Part shown: piece by piece, positions 29,845 to 38,100 of the stretch
How the letters are laid out: each line of letters starts with the position of its first letter
Numbering within the stretch: position 1 is the stretch's first letter
Assembly: GCF_003967515.1 (NCBI RefSeq)
Contig: NZ_BIFQ01000002.1
Coordinates: forward strand, 1,550,001-1,614,000
DNA from: Dictyobacter aurantiacus
Lineage (GTDB): Bacteria; Chloroflexota; Ktedonobacteria; Ktedonobacterales; Ktedonobacteraceae
Length of the DNA: 64,000 bases
Direction of reading: 5' to 3'
Notes under the pieces: model-generated
The model's database searches: none
Told to the model about the DNA's origin: nothing
Seen by the model: only the letters and a program-made list of their open reading frames with translations
Program-made: the position numbers and the translations under genes

Positions 29845-30357
29845 ATGTGGTTGATTGTTATGAAGGGATTGTCGGGAAGTGGGAAGAGCACGCTGAGCCG
29901 TGCTGTCAGCGAACATTTTGGTTGGCCCCTGATTGACAAGGATGATGTGAGAGATTGCCTGGCCGATGAGATCCCAGAAGTTGGTGGATTAGCGTATGAT
30001 ATCATGTTTCGCATTGCTCGTCGTCAGCTATTGCAAGGTCTCAGCGTGATTTGTGATAGCCCCCTCACTGCATCCATGAGCTATGATCATGCTCAAGTTA
30101 TTGCGCAGGAAGCGCAGGCCACGTTAGCCATAATCGAGTGTATCTGTTCTGATGAGTTACTCTGGAAGCGTCGTATTACCAGTCGCAAAGCGCTTGGGCT
30201 TCCAGCTCATCACCAAACGGATTGGGACCGTTTTCAAGCATATCGACGTTTGTATGGCTCCCAGGCAAGCTATCCCATTTTCCATCCTTATCTTATCGTG
30301 GATACTATCAAGCCAATTCATGAGTGTTTGAATGAAGTGGTGGCGTGGCTAGCGTAG
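29845..30357 (+). CDS. Small P-loop kinase (AAA_33-like)
   Basis: 170 residues from the ATG behind GAGGAG; a longer frame starts at 29788 but has no ribosome site. Walker A is GLSGSGKST near the N-terminus, followed by LIDKDDVRD (a substrate/Walker B-like acidic cluster) and VICDSPL. It belongs to the large group of small-molecule kinases that includes chloramphenicol phosphotransferase-like proteins. It sits in a run of same-strand genes with a nucleotidyltransferase and another small kinase. Substrate unknown. Confidence 0.8.
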   Translation: MWLIVMKGLSGSGKSTLSRAVSEHFGWPLIDKDDVRDCLADEIPEVGGLAYDIMFRIARRQLLQGLSVICDSPLTASMSYDHAQVIAQEAQATLAIIECICSDELLWKRRITSRKALGLPAHHQTDWDRFQAYRRLYGSQASYPIFHPYLIVDTIKPIHECLNEVVAWLA

Positions 30358-30390
30358 GCGTAGAACTACTTATGGAGAAAGAATCTTCTT

Positions 30391-30906
30391 ATGAACACCC
30401 GGCAACTTGTACTTCTGCAAGAGATTCTAGCTGTGTGCCAAACGAAGGCTATTCCGATCTGGGTACGCGGTGGGTGGGCAGTCGATTTTGCTCTGGGTCA
30501 GATCACTCGTGAGCATGAAGACATCGATCTTTTTGCCTGGGCTAAAGACGCTGAGCGTTTGACTGAAGCATTTGAACAAGCGGGCTTCTGTCCACAGGAA
30601 GGGCCCCCGCCTGACGCACAACGGGATTTTATGCAAGATGGAGAAAGCATTCAAGTGGCACTGGTCGATCTCAACAATCAAGGGGAGGCCATTGTGGCAG
30701 GAGGACCAGCGAAAGGTTCTGTCTGGCCACAGGAGATGCTAGGGTCGCATCGTGGGCACATCGGCGAGTTCGTCTGTCCCATCGTGAATCCATTGGTGCA
30801 AATTGAAATAAAAGAACAGTTTCCCATATGGCGGCCAGATCTTCCGCGTTTCGAGAAGCATGCCAGCGATATCGCGCGCCTACGCGAACGCTTCACTGCT
30901 CTTTGA
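30391..30906 (+). CDS. Nucleotidyltransferase, lincosamide/ANT(2'')-like
   Basis: 171 residues with the pattern IWVRGGWAVDFALGQITREHEDIDLF, the GGW-x(n)-DxD nucleotidyltransferase signature of lincosamide and aminoglycoside 2''-nucleotidyltransferases (PF10706-like). Metal-binding Asp residues are in HEDIDLF. Length matches the family. GGAGAAAG precedes the start. Resistance to an antibiotic is a plausible role given the neighbours, but many family members act on unknown substrates. Confidence 0.78.
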   Translation: MNTRQLVLLQEILAVCQTKAIPIWVRGGWAVDFALGQITREHEDIDLFAWAKDAERLTEAFEQAGFCPQEGPPPDAQRDFMQDGESIQVALVDLNNQGEAIVAGGPAKGSVWPQEMLGSHRGHIGEFVCPIVNPLVQIEIKEQFPIWRPDLPRFEKHASDIARLRERFTAL

Positions 30907-30980
30907 ATGTGACCGTCTTTTTCTTCATCATGATGAGAGACGCAGCATGACTGTGTTCACCTGACGAGGCGAATGAACTT

Positions 30981-31634
30981 ATGAAATACCACCATGGAGA
31001 TATGGCATTGCCCTGTTTTGTGATTGCGATCAGTGGCGCATCGGGAGCGGGGAAAACAACGCTGGTGAAAGCATTAGCTCATGCATTACATGATGCGGCT
31101 ACGCTGTTTTTTGATGACTATAAACCGCAGGTTGTCCCGTCCACACGCTACCCCGAGAATCTTATCCAGTGGGCTAGAGATGGGGGAGACCCTGATCTGT
31201 GGGAAACGCCACAACTCGTTCTGGATCTAGAAGCCTTGCGCCGGAGGGAGGCGATCACGATTCATTGGAGTGGAGAGCGGTTGGAGCCTGCGACATTTAT
31301 TGTCGTTGAAGAGCCCTTTGGTTATGCAAGAGAGAGCATAAAACATCTCATCGATTTTGTGATTGCATTAGACATCCCACTCGATATCGCGTTAGCGCGT
31401 CGTCTCTTAGGTTTGACCGACCCTCCTTATGTCATGCAACAGCCAGATGATCGATATAATCTCCTGACTGAGTGGTTACGAACCTATCTCTCTGGTGGAT
31501 ATAGAGAGCTCTACCTTGCGATCAACGAGCGTATTTTCAAGCATAATGACCTCATGCTTGATGGTACGAGACCAGTTCATGAACTGGTTGAAATAGCGGT
31601 TCAGCAGATACAGCAGAAGATGCGTAGCTCCTGA
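30981..31634 (+). CDS. Uridine kinase-like P-loop kinase
   Basis: 217 residues. Walker A is ISGASGAGKTTLVKAL, then TLFFDDYKPQ, the acidic substrate site seen in uridine kinase/phosphoribulokinase-type proteins, and VVEEPFGYARESI as the Walker B strand. The family acts on nucleosides or other small hydroxyl compounds. It is the last gene of the three-gene + strand run and is followed by convergent genes. Confidence 0.8.
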   Translation: MKYHHGDMALPCFVIAISGASGAGKTTLVKALAHALHDAATLFFDDYKPQVVPSTRYPENLIQWARDGGDPDLWETPQLVLDLEALRRREAITIHWSGERLEPATFIVVEEPFGYARESIKHLIDFVIALDIPLDIALARRLLGLTDPPYVMQQPDDRYNLLTEWLRTYLSGGYRELYLAINERIFKHNDLMLDGTRPVHELVEIAVQQIQQKMRSS

Positions 31635-31666
31635 CACTCTATCGGGTTGCGTGACTGTTCGCCTGA

Positions 31667-32176
31667 TCACGTATGTTGCGTTTGCTTTAGGCGTGGTATG
31701 AGATAGGTACGTGCTCCTTCCCGAGAAAAACCAAGTTTCTCGGCAACGCGTTGTGAGGCATAATTATCGATACCGGTACTCCATACCGGAACCTGGCCTG
31801 CTTTTTGCAGGTGTGTTGCTACTAATGAGGTAGCAGCACTGGAGATGCCCTGATTGCGCCAGGCTTCCAGCGTGTTCACTGCAATATTTGCATACCTTTG
31901 TGTACGAGCGGAGGCAGAGGCGATTGCTACTATGTGCCCATCGATGATACCCGCTGCGGTAATGCTCTCCTGCAGGAGCACAGCCTGGCTCTCAAAGCCA
32001 TCGTTTTGGAACTCTGGAGGGGATGCGGCAAGGAGTGGAAGATCTTCGATACCCAGCAGCCGTACCGCAGGATGTTGCCAGATCTTCGCTGGTTGACGCA
32101 GTGCATAATGGATCTCATCATAGTACCGAACTGGAGTACTCGCCTGCGCAAACAGCGCTCCCAGCGCATGCCGTTT
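31667..32176 (-). pseudogene. GNAT acetyltransferase, 5' truncated by TnpB element
   Basis: The C-terminal about 170 codons of a GNAT: RYYDEIHYALRQPAKIW, then SITAAGIIDGHIVAIAS, VNTLEAWRNQGISSAAT and IDNYASQRVAEKLGF, the acetyl-CoA-binding pattern. In this frame a TAG at 32177-32179 lies directly beside the right end of the TnpB element, so the N-terminus is missing. A restart near 31981 would give only the acetyl-CoA half. The fragment reads cleanly to its natural stop. Confidence 0.75.
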
Positions 32177-32199
32177 CTAGATTGATACAGTCCCATCCC

Positions 32200-32315
32200 G
32201 CCATATGTTGAATTGACACTCCACCCGCATAAATGCGGGGGATTCTTCTTTCATCCATCCAACGTGCTTAACAGGATTGCTCCTGAGAAGTAGGGGTCCG
32301 ATGTCCAGAAGCGTT
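32200..32315 (-). ncRNA. Candidate guide RNA (reRNA/omega RNA) of the tnpB at 32316-33443
   Basis: The sequence between the tnpB stop and the element end, read on the minus strand, holds the terminal hairpin CCCCCGCATTTATGCGGG and the tail GGAGTGTCAA, which is the usual place and shape of the guide-RNA scaffold end. The 3' guide would be taken from the adjoining GNAT sequence. Not demonstrated by sequence alone. Confidence 0.45.
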
Positions 32316-33443
32316 TTATGCACTCACAGGTGCATCAGTTCCCGTCTGCCCGACGGTACTGAGAGCCTTGTTTAAAATGTTCACAGCGGCATTGTGATCC
32401 CGATCCATTACCAATCCACAGGCAGGGCAGATATGTGTGCGTACGCTCAGGCTCTTCTTGACGAGCGTGCCGCATCCACTACAGTTCTGGCTGGTGAAGT
32501 GTGGTACCACCTTCACAACTGGAATGTCGTGCATCGCTCCGTAGTAGTTGACCCATTGGAGGAAGTGTCCCCAACCGGCATCATTGATACTCTTGGCAAG
32601 GTGCCGATTGCGCACCATATTGACAATCTTCAAGTCTTCATAGGCAATCAGGTCGTGAGACGTGACGAGCGCGTTCGCCTCTTTGCGGGCAAAATCCTCA
32701 CGCTGCCTTTGGACTTTCAAATGTGCTTTGGCGACTCGTTGGCGGGCTTTCTTCCGATTGTTGCTTTTCTTTGCGGTGCGAGACAAACGGCGTTGCAGTT
32801 TCTTGAGTCGTTTTTCTGCCTTGCGATAGTGGCGCGGGTTCTTTATCGTGTTGCTATTGGAGTCGGTGTAGTAGGCTTTGAGCCCCACATCGATACCAAC
32901 CGTTGCGCCGGTCATCTCATGCTCAATGACCCGATGTGCCTGCACCGCAAACTGGGCATAGTACCCATCTGCCCTGCGGATCAGACGCAGCCGCTTGATT
33001 TGTTTGATGGGGAACGTTTCAATGTCACGTGTTCCCACTAAACGCAGACGACCTATGCCACACCCATCGATCAAGGTAAGATGCCTGCCATCAGGCTCTA
33101 ACTTCCATCCAGTCTGCTTGTATTCAACGGAGCGATTATCATGCTGGAAACGGGGATAGCCCTTCTTCCCAGGTTTCTTGGCTTTGCAGTTGTCATAGAA
33201 ACGTTGAATAGCATTCCACGCACGATCGGCAGCCGCTTGACGAGCCTGAGAATTGAGAGGGTTGGCGAAGGGAAACTCTTTGGCAAGGACGGCGCAATAC
33301 TTCTGCAAGTCATTCTTGGTGGCGTGGTCGTCCATCCAGAGACGGAGACACGTGTTACGAATGAACTGGCAGACACGAATCGCTTCATCAATGGCGGCAT
33401 ATTGTGCCTTATTGCCATCAAGCTTGTATTCGTGGATCAGCAT
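32316..33443 (-). CDS. tnpB: TnpB RNA-guided nuclease (IS605 type)
   Basis: 375 residues with all RuvC residues in place: GIDVGLKAYYTD (Asp), IAYEDLKIVNM (Glu) and DRDHNAAVNI (Asp). The C-terminal zinc ribbon is complete (CSGCG and CPACG). AAAGGA lies 11 bases before the start. A strong promoter overlapping a palindrome lies upstream and is shared with the divergent RHH gene, so expression is probably repressed by that product. No transposase accompanies it. Confidence 0.95.
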   Translation of the reverse strand: MLIHEYKLDGNKAQYAAIDEAIRVCQFIRNTCLRLWMDDHATKNDLQKYCAVLAKEFPFANPLNSQARQAAADRAWNAIQRFYDNCKAKKPGKKGYPRFQHDNRSVEYKQTGWKLEPDGRHLTLIDGCGIGRLRLVGTRDIETFPIKQIKRLRLIRRADGYYAQFAVQAHRVIEHEMTGATVGIDVGLKAYYTDSNSNTIKNPRHYRKAEKRLKKLQRRLSRTAKKSNNRKKARQRVAKAHLKVQRQREDFARKEANALVTSHDLIAYEDLKIVNMVRNRHLAKSINDAGWGHFLQWVNYYGAMHDIPVVKVVPHFTSQNCSGCGTLVKKSLSVRTHICPACGLVMDRDHNAAVNILNKALSTVGQTGTDAPVSA

Positions 33444-33469
33444 GGCGTGCTTGTCCTTTCTGTATTGTT

Positions 33470-33506
33470 ATGGTATAGTATACACCCTAATAGGGTACCA
33501 TGTCAA
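33470..33506 (-). promoter_or_regulatory. tnpB promoter with operator palindrome in the spacer
   Basis: On the minus strand TTGACA (33506-33501), an 18-base spacer and TATACT (33482-33477) form a near-consensus sigma-70-type promoter for tnpB. The spacer contains ACCCTA-A-TAGGGT (33484-33496), and ATGGTA/TACCAT (33470-33475, 33496-33501) forms an outer inverted repeat. It lies between divergent tnpB and RHH genes, the usual place for an operator of an autoregulating RHH repressor. Confidence 0.65.
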
Positions 33507-33524
33507 ACAAGAAAAGAAGGCCCC

Positions 33525-33722
33525 ATGAGGAAAGAGCGAACAAATATCTACATCACTGAACGACAAAAGAAACAACTGGAAAAGAGAAGCATAGAGGAAG
33601 ATTTACCCATGGCTGAAATTATTCGGAGGGCGCTTGATACCTATCTGGCATGGGATGATCCAACGTACCAACCCATGCCCCCCAAGCCGCAAACAAGGAA
33701 CGGCGATTCATCCCCGCCATGA
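33525..33722 (+). CDS. Ribbon-helix-helix (CopG-like) small protein, divergent from tnpB
   Basis: 65 residues from an ATG behind AAGAAGG. The strand-helix-helix pattern RTNIYITERQKKQLEKRS-EEDLPMAEIIRRALDTYL is typical of RHH DNA-binding proteins. The 3' end lies inside the terminal hairpin of the element, so the gene belongs to the element. Probable repressor of tnpB through the palindrome between them (inference). A single-gene antitoxin is the alternative, but no toxin partner is visible. Confidence 0.75.
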   Translation: MRKERTNIYITERQKKQLEKRSIEEDLPMAEIIRRALDTYLAWDDPTYQPMPPKPQTRNGDSSPP

Positions 33723-34566
33723 ATGGACGGGGCTTTCTCGCTCGTCTCCTGTAAAGGATCTGTTGCACGGTGAACGGATGGGGTTCTTGATCGGGCCCCG
33801 CAAATAATAGAAAGCGGGAAAGGGCGTCAGGAAGGTGTTGGACAAGCTGTAAGATATGCTCGTGATTGGCCTGAAACAGCAGCAGAGCGGGTTCAATGGT
33901 TCGCCCAGCATAGTCGAGCGTCTCAGCGCAGGTATTGTCTGGTGTGTACCAATCATGGCGATATTGACTTCCTGAACGAGCCAGGGCGGCCTTGACCGCA
34001 TGCATCCAAAGATCATCACCATCCACAATGTGATGCACCAGCTGGCGAATAGTCCACTCTCCTTCCGAGCGTTTCTTGTCCAGTTCCTGTTCAGAGATAT
34101 CAGCCAATGCTTGCTGTAAGCGCGCTGGCCCCTGGGCATATAAGGCGACGATCTCCTCTGGCGCCCACTGGCGTGGCGTCGTAAAGCGTAGCGTGTTCCC
34201 ATCTGGATCTCGAATGAGTAGGGCGCGATCACCCAGTGGTGCTGTGTTTTCTTCTATCTCTGTGAGCCCGAGTTTTGACCACTCGGCAAACTGGGCGTCG
34301 AGATCCTGGCAGAAGAAACCCAATGTGTTCCCTGGTTTCATGATCGTGTGCGGGTTATTCAGGTATTCCGTTACATCACTGGCCTGCCGGCCAATGAGAA
34401 GCAGAGGATCACCGCCAAAATCAGTGACCTCCACGAGGTGATCAGGAAGTGGCGTAGCTGTCGTACCGAAACCGAGAAGCTCCGTATAAAAGGCGTAACT
34501 GATGGGAAGATTACGCACGGGAAGGGCCCACCATGGGCGTGGTCGCTCCGTGTTGGTGTGTTGCAT
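33619..34566 (-). pseudogene. VOC-DinB fusion protein, 3' end replaced by TnpB element
   Basis: Start chosen at the second ATG, nine bases after GGAG. Residues 1-115 are a glyoxalase/VOC domain (ALPVRNLPISYAFYTELLGF, later DPDGNTLRF). Residues 125-270 are a DinB/DUF664-like helical domain with QLVHHIVDGDDLWMH, where the His residues would bind metal. After FTVQQILYR (about 33750) the frame enters the element end and reads RRARKPRPFMAG to a stop at 33619, so the natural C-terminal helix, with its last metal ligand, has been lost. Function was probably in small-molecule detoxification or thiol-dependent chemistry. Confidence 0.8.
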
Positions 34567-34807
34567 AACCATGTGCTCCTGTTTGTTGCTTTTTGGCAAG
34601 ATGGATAATGACGTGTTAGCAGCAGCCGTTGCTTATATGCCATATGGAATAGATGAAGAATGAAGGGGTGAGAGCGGGACTAGCAGAGGTACGAGCGCGG
34701 CAGACGCATGGAGCACACTTCCTTCTTTATAAGGCGGTTTGATTCCAAATATACTCTATAGTAATGCGGCCCCTTTGTCAAATTGAGTCTTTTTTTCTCT
34801 TATACAA

Positions 34808-35284
34808 TTATTCATCGGTAAGTGTTGGAAGATCTTTCTCAAAGAAAAGGACGGTGAGCCCTTTGATGGTCTCTGTTTGCTCAAGCTGGACAAAGCCATT
34901 TTTGCGATAGAGTTGTTGTGCTGCTACCTGAAGCGTTGTGGTATCTAACTGAAGTACCTGATAGCCCAGCGCAATGGCGCGAGCTTCCAACCGTGTCAGC
35001 ATCATCTGCCCCAGTCCGCGTTTTTGAAAGTCAGGGTGCACCCTCATGCGCTTGATTTCACTGCGTGTCGAAGTTATCTTTTTGATGGCTCCCATGGCAA
35101 CAATGCGATTCTCGATCTCGCCAACGAGGAATTCCCCCTGGTTATCAAGATATACCTCCTCTATCTGAAACAGATCTGCATCCCACTGCTCATCTTCCAA
35201 ATCGGCTCCAGTCCCATGGAGGGCCGCTTTATGAAGAGCCCAGACGGCACCCTGGTCAGCTGGCCGATATTGTCGAATCTTCAT
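34808..35284 (-). CDS. GNAT family N-acetyltransferase
   Basis: 158 residues from ATG at 35284. Clear GNAT pattern: MKIRQYRPADQGAVWALH at the start, strand GEFLVGEIENRIVAMG, then IKRMRVHPDFQKRGLGQMM (acetyl-CoA motif A, Q/RxxGxG/A) and AAQQLYRKNGFVQLEQ. Full length and undamaged. The substrate is unknown. It stands apart from its neighbours and is probably transcribed alone; only a weak purine-rich site precedes the start. Confidence 0.88.
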   Translation of the reverse strand: MKIRQYRPADQGAVWALHKAALHGTGADLEDEQWDADLFQIEEVYLDNQGEFLVGEIENRIVAMGAIKKITSTRSEIKRMRVHPDFQKRGLGQMMLTRLEARAIALGYQVLQLDTTTLQVAAQQLYRKNGFVQLEQTETIKGLTVLFFEKDLPTLTDE

Positions 35285-35579
35285 GAATGCTCTTTCTTTC
35301 GCTCTAAAAATATGGTTGCTTCCTTTCGCCTCTAGCTTATATGGATATGTTTGTTCTGGCAAGACGCTGCTCGAAAAATACATGCATTTTCTAGGTTATG
35401 TTTTCATGCGTGCTCTACCATTTCCACTAAATGATGTTCGGGCGGGTAGCTACACCTATCTGCCCCTGCCCTGCCTCTGTGTTACCTCTCGCTTTTCTTA
35501 TACTTGTTCGTGTTGATTGTCCTTTTTGAAGAATGCATTGGCAGGTATCAGGAGGAAGAGGAGGAATAAAAAAACAGGA

Positions 35580-37001
35580 ATGGCACTGCGTCAACTTGTG
35601 ATTGTACGTCCCTCACTTCAGGGAACGTATGCATCAAAAAGCATTCAGGTGTGGGTAGATGATCAAGCAGCCGTTGGCCCATGGGTCTCAACACTGGTTG
35701 CTCGGTTGGGGTATCCCCTGGTTGATTCCTATGGTTCCCCACTTCCGTATTGTCTGCGTTTGGCATCTGATGGTCGGATATTGCCCACCAGGGGTCGATT
35801 CGCAGACATCGACTTCCCCTCTGGAAGTTCCTTTAGTATCGAGCCAGTGAAGCTGGAGGAACTGCAGCTGGAAGCGAAAGGGAGCAAGGGGAGTCGTACC
35901 ACTCCAGTGTCAGTTGCTGATATGCGTCTTTCCCGGCGATCACTCATCAGCGTGCTTGCCTCCTTCAGTTTTCTGGGCCTGGGATCTGGTATGACGACGT
36001 CCTTTGCCCAACATCTCTTGAGCCGCCGCCCGCCTATGAAGACACCAGCAAAGGTATCGGTGCAAACGCCAGCAACGGTATCTGCTCCCATCACCTTGCG
36101 TACGGTGTTTGACCAGCATCAGCAAACGGTGAGAACGCTGACCTGGTCACCTGATGGACGTCTGCTGGCATCAGGCGGCAATGATAGCAAGCTGTTTGTG
36201 TGGAATGTGGACGGAGCAGTGCTCTACCAGCATCAGTTTTTTGCGCATGTGCGCTCTCTTGCGTGGTCGCCTGATGGCGCGCAACTGTTGGCTGCGGTGG
36301 CCAATGTCGTCTTCTTTTTCGATGCGCACACAGGGAAGCTCCTTGCTGAAGATGGTGTCCACCACACGACATCAATTACCTCCCTTGGATGGACCCAGGA
36401 AACGGTACCGCGAGCCATCTCTGCTGGTACAGATAAGATGGCCATTGTCTGGGATGCACAGTTGCACCAACCACAGGAGATCTTTCGTGGACATACTTCC
36501 CCTATTGAAACGTTGGCGACCCTTTCAACCACGGTGGCGACCGCCTCTGATGGTGGGGTGACGCGGGTGTGGAGTGCACTGAGCGGGCAGGAGATGCATG
36601 GCTATTATTTCCAGAACGCGCGTCCATTGCGCGCGGCGGCCTTCTCGTCACAAGGGATACTTGCTGTGAGTGGAGACGACGGAACGATCGCTCTGTGGGG
36701 GGATGGACGAACCTGTCAGCGCCAGGTGCCCGCTGCCTTTGGCGTCCAGTGCCTTGATGGTGCAATACACCTGCGGAAACATGCACACCCTGTGCGAGCC
36801 CTGGCATTTTCGCTAGATGGAAGGTGGCTGGCATCGGGTGGGGACGATAAGCAGCTCATTATCTGGTCTATACAGACGATGAAGCCGCTATTGGTTCAAC
36901 CGAAACAGGAGCCACTTACTGCCCTTGCCTGGTCATCTTCAGGCAATCTTCTTGGTGGTGCATCTGGGCAGCACGTGACGCTCTGGCACATTCAGATCTG
37001 A
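35580..37001 (+). CDS. Ubiquitin-like (YukD/EsaB-type) / TM / seven-blade WD40 membrane protein
   Basis: About 473 residues from ATG 35580; a TTG at 35517 would add 21 residues rich in Arg/Lys. Residues 1-95 resemble the small beta-grasp domain of type VII secretion proteins (LVIVRPS..., then CLRLASDGRILPTRG.RFADIDF). A hydrophobic segment preceded by SRRSLISVLASFSFLGLG is a membrane anchor or Tat-like signal. The rest is seven WD40 repeats (WSPDGRLLASGGNDS, FSLDGRWLASGGDDKQLIIW and others), enough for one closed propeller, presumably outside the membrane. It lies 10 bases before the next gene and likely forms an operon with it. Confidence 0.8.
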   Translation: MALRQLVIVRPSLQGTYASKSIQVWVDDQAAVGPWVSTLVARLGYPLVDSYGSPLPYCLRLASDGRILPTRGRFADIDFPSGSSFSIEPVKLEELQLEAKGSKGSRTTPVSVADMRLSRRSLISVLASFSFLGLGSGMTTSFAQHLLSRRPPMKTPAKVSVQTPATVSAPITLRTVFDQHQQTVRTLTWSPDGRLLASGGNDSKLFVWNVDGAVLYQHQFFAHVRSLAWSPDGAQLLAAVANVVFFFDAHTGKLLAEDGVHHTTSITSLGWTQETVPRAISAGTDKMAIVWDAQLHQPQEIFRGHTSPIETLATLSTTVATASDGGVTRVWSALSGQEMHGYYFQNARPLRAAAFSSQGILAVSGDDGTIALWGDGRTCQRQVPAAFGVQCLDGAIHLRKHAHPVRALAFSLDGRWLASGGDDKQLIIWSIQTMKPLLVQPKQEPLTALAWSSSGNLLGGASGQHVTLWHIQI

Positions 37002-37011
37002 GTGAAAGGAT

Positions 37012-37986
37012 ATGATGATGACGACCAATTCCAGATCAACCGTTTCTGTACAGGAGATGGCAGAGACGCATGATGGATCACAGGAACAATCGCGTGATGT
37101 GTGGAGTGTGGAAGGCGCATCAGCGTATCAACCTATTATCGGTATTCCGATTCTCGTCAAGCAAGAGAGTCAAGGACCTGTGCTCATGGCGGATGCGGTT
37201 GGGGTCTGGGCTGTCGAACGCATGCGAGCACGGGTGTTTCTGATTCCACTGTGGCCATTCCCAACGCATACACATACCTACCAATCGCTCTGGTCGTTGA
37301 TGCAGTCCATAGATGGCTTGTTGCTTCCGGCGGGTATACAGGGAACTGACTGGTACACTGTCTGGAAAGCTGATGAACATGAGCCTGGCTCTGAAAGTTG
37401 GCCCATTGCGTGGGAGATGGCATTGGCACAACTGGCGACCTACATGGGCATGCCGGTGCTCGCGATCGCCGATGGTGCGGAAAAGTGGAATTGTGCGTTG
37501 GGTGGGACGCGAAGAGAATCTCCTGGAGAGAGCGAGCCGATGACTACACTACCGCCAGAGAACTGGACCCGTCATACGATTCGTGTCCGTGCACAGAGCG
37601 CGCTGGCGTCTGTTCTGCAACCAGCCATTCGTTCGCAGGATGGCGAGCAGGAGCCCTGGGAACTGGCATGTATGCCACAACAGGGGATAGAGCATTTGGC
37701 TCCCGGGCTGCGCTCCTGTGCGAAGACTGAAGATGGATGGATGGTTGCTTTTGAGCGCAGCGATGGAGTCTTTGGCCTGGGCATACTTGGGCGACTTGAT
37801 TGGGGGCTTGATCAGAAGTATGGAACAGCCGTGTTTGAGGCCTTTCTTCAGGCTTGTCGAACTTTTGACGATGCGCGACGCCAGCAAGAGGGTTGGCAGT
37901 CTATGCGCGATGAGCTTTGTTCCAGAATCTCTACCCTCGTCGCACAGAACCTGCCTCTTCTCTCCAATAGACACCAACTCACATGA
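37012..37986 (+). CDS. Catalytically dead C26-type amidotransferase homologue
   Basis: 324 residues (three consecutive ATGs; the third is best spaced from AAAGGA). The layout matches gamma-glutamyl-GABA hydrolases (peptidase C26): IIGIPILVK, DGLLLPAGIQGTDWY, then MPVLAIADGAEKWNCALGG and LAPGLRSCAKTEDGWMVAFE. In active enzymes the last-but-one motif is GICRG: here the nucleophilic Cys is Ala153 and the Arg is Asp154. The usual HPE triad segment reads LGRLDWG. All catalytic residues are therefore lost while the fold pattern is kept. It follows the WD40 gene by 10 bases and may be a binding or scaffold partner of that membrane protein. Confidence 0.75.
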   Translation: MMMTTNSRSTVSVQEMAETHDGSQEQSRDVWSVEGASAYQPIIGIPILVKQESQGPVLMADAVGVWAVERMRARVFLIPLWPFPTHTHTYQSLWSLMQSIDGLLLPAGIQGTDWYTVWKADEHEPGSESWPIAWEMALAQLATYMGMPVLAIADGAEKWNCALGGTRRESPGESEPMTTLPPENWTRHTIRVRAQSALASVLQPAIRSQDGEQEPWELACMPQQGIEHLAPGLRSCAKTEDGWMVAFERSDGVFGLGILGRLDWGLDQKYGTAVFEAFLQACRTFDDARRQQEGWQSMRDELCSRISTLVAQNLPLLSNRHQLT

Positions 37987-38005
37987 TGCTAAGCTTCCTG
38001 TCATT

Positions 38006-38062
38006 GGCCTCATTGTATGGTGTGCCCTGTTCTTCTATGTGGGTACGCCATACAATGAGGCC
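38006..38062. terminator. Bidirectional terminator-like hairpin
   Basis: Perfect 15-bp arms GGCCTCATTGTATGG (38006-38020) and CCATACAATGAGGCC (38048-38062) between two convergent genes. A short T-rich stretch follows on neither strand at once, but position and stem length fit a shared terminator. Confidence 0.6.
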
Positions 38063-38100
38063 AAGTTGCTTTCCATGAAGGAACAAAACAGAGTTCTTGT

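Larger units (their letters stand above)
32190..33750 (-). mobile_element. IS200/IS605-type TnpB element without tnpA, with RHH gene
   Basis: Ends are approximate. The right end (low coordinates) has the hairpin CCCGCAT-AA-ATGCGGG at 32224-32239; the left end has CCCCG-CCAT/ATGG-CGGGG at 33712-33732 followed by CTTTCTCGC. Both are typical of IS605-type termini. Cargo is tnpB (minus) and a divergent RHH gene (plus). No Y1 transposase is present, so mobility would depend on one encoded elsewhere. It lies between a GNAT lacking its 5' end and a VOC-DinB gene lacking its 3' end. Confidence 0.75.
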
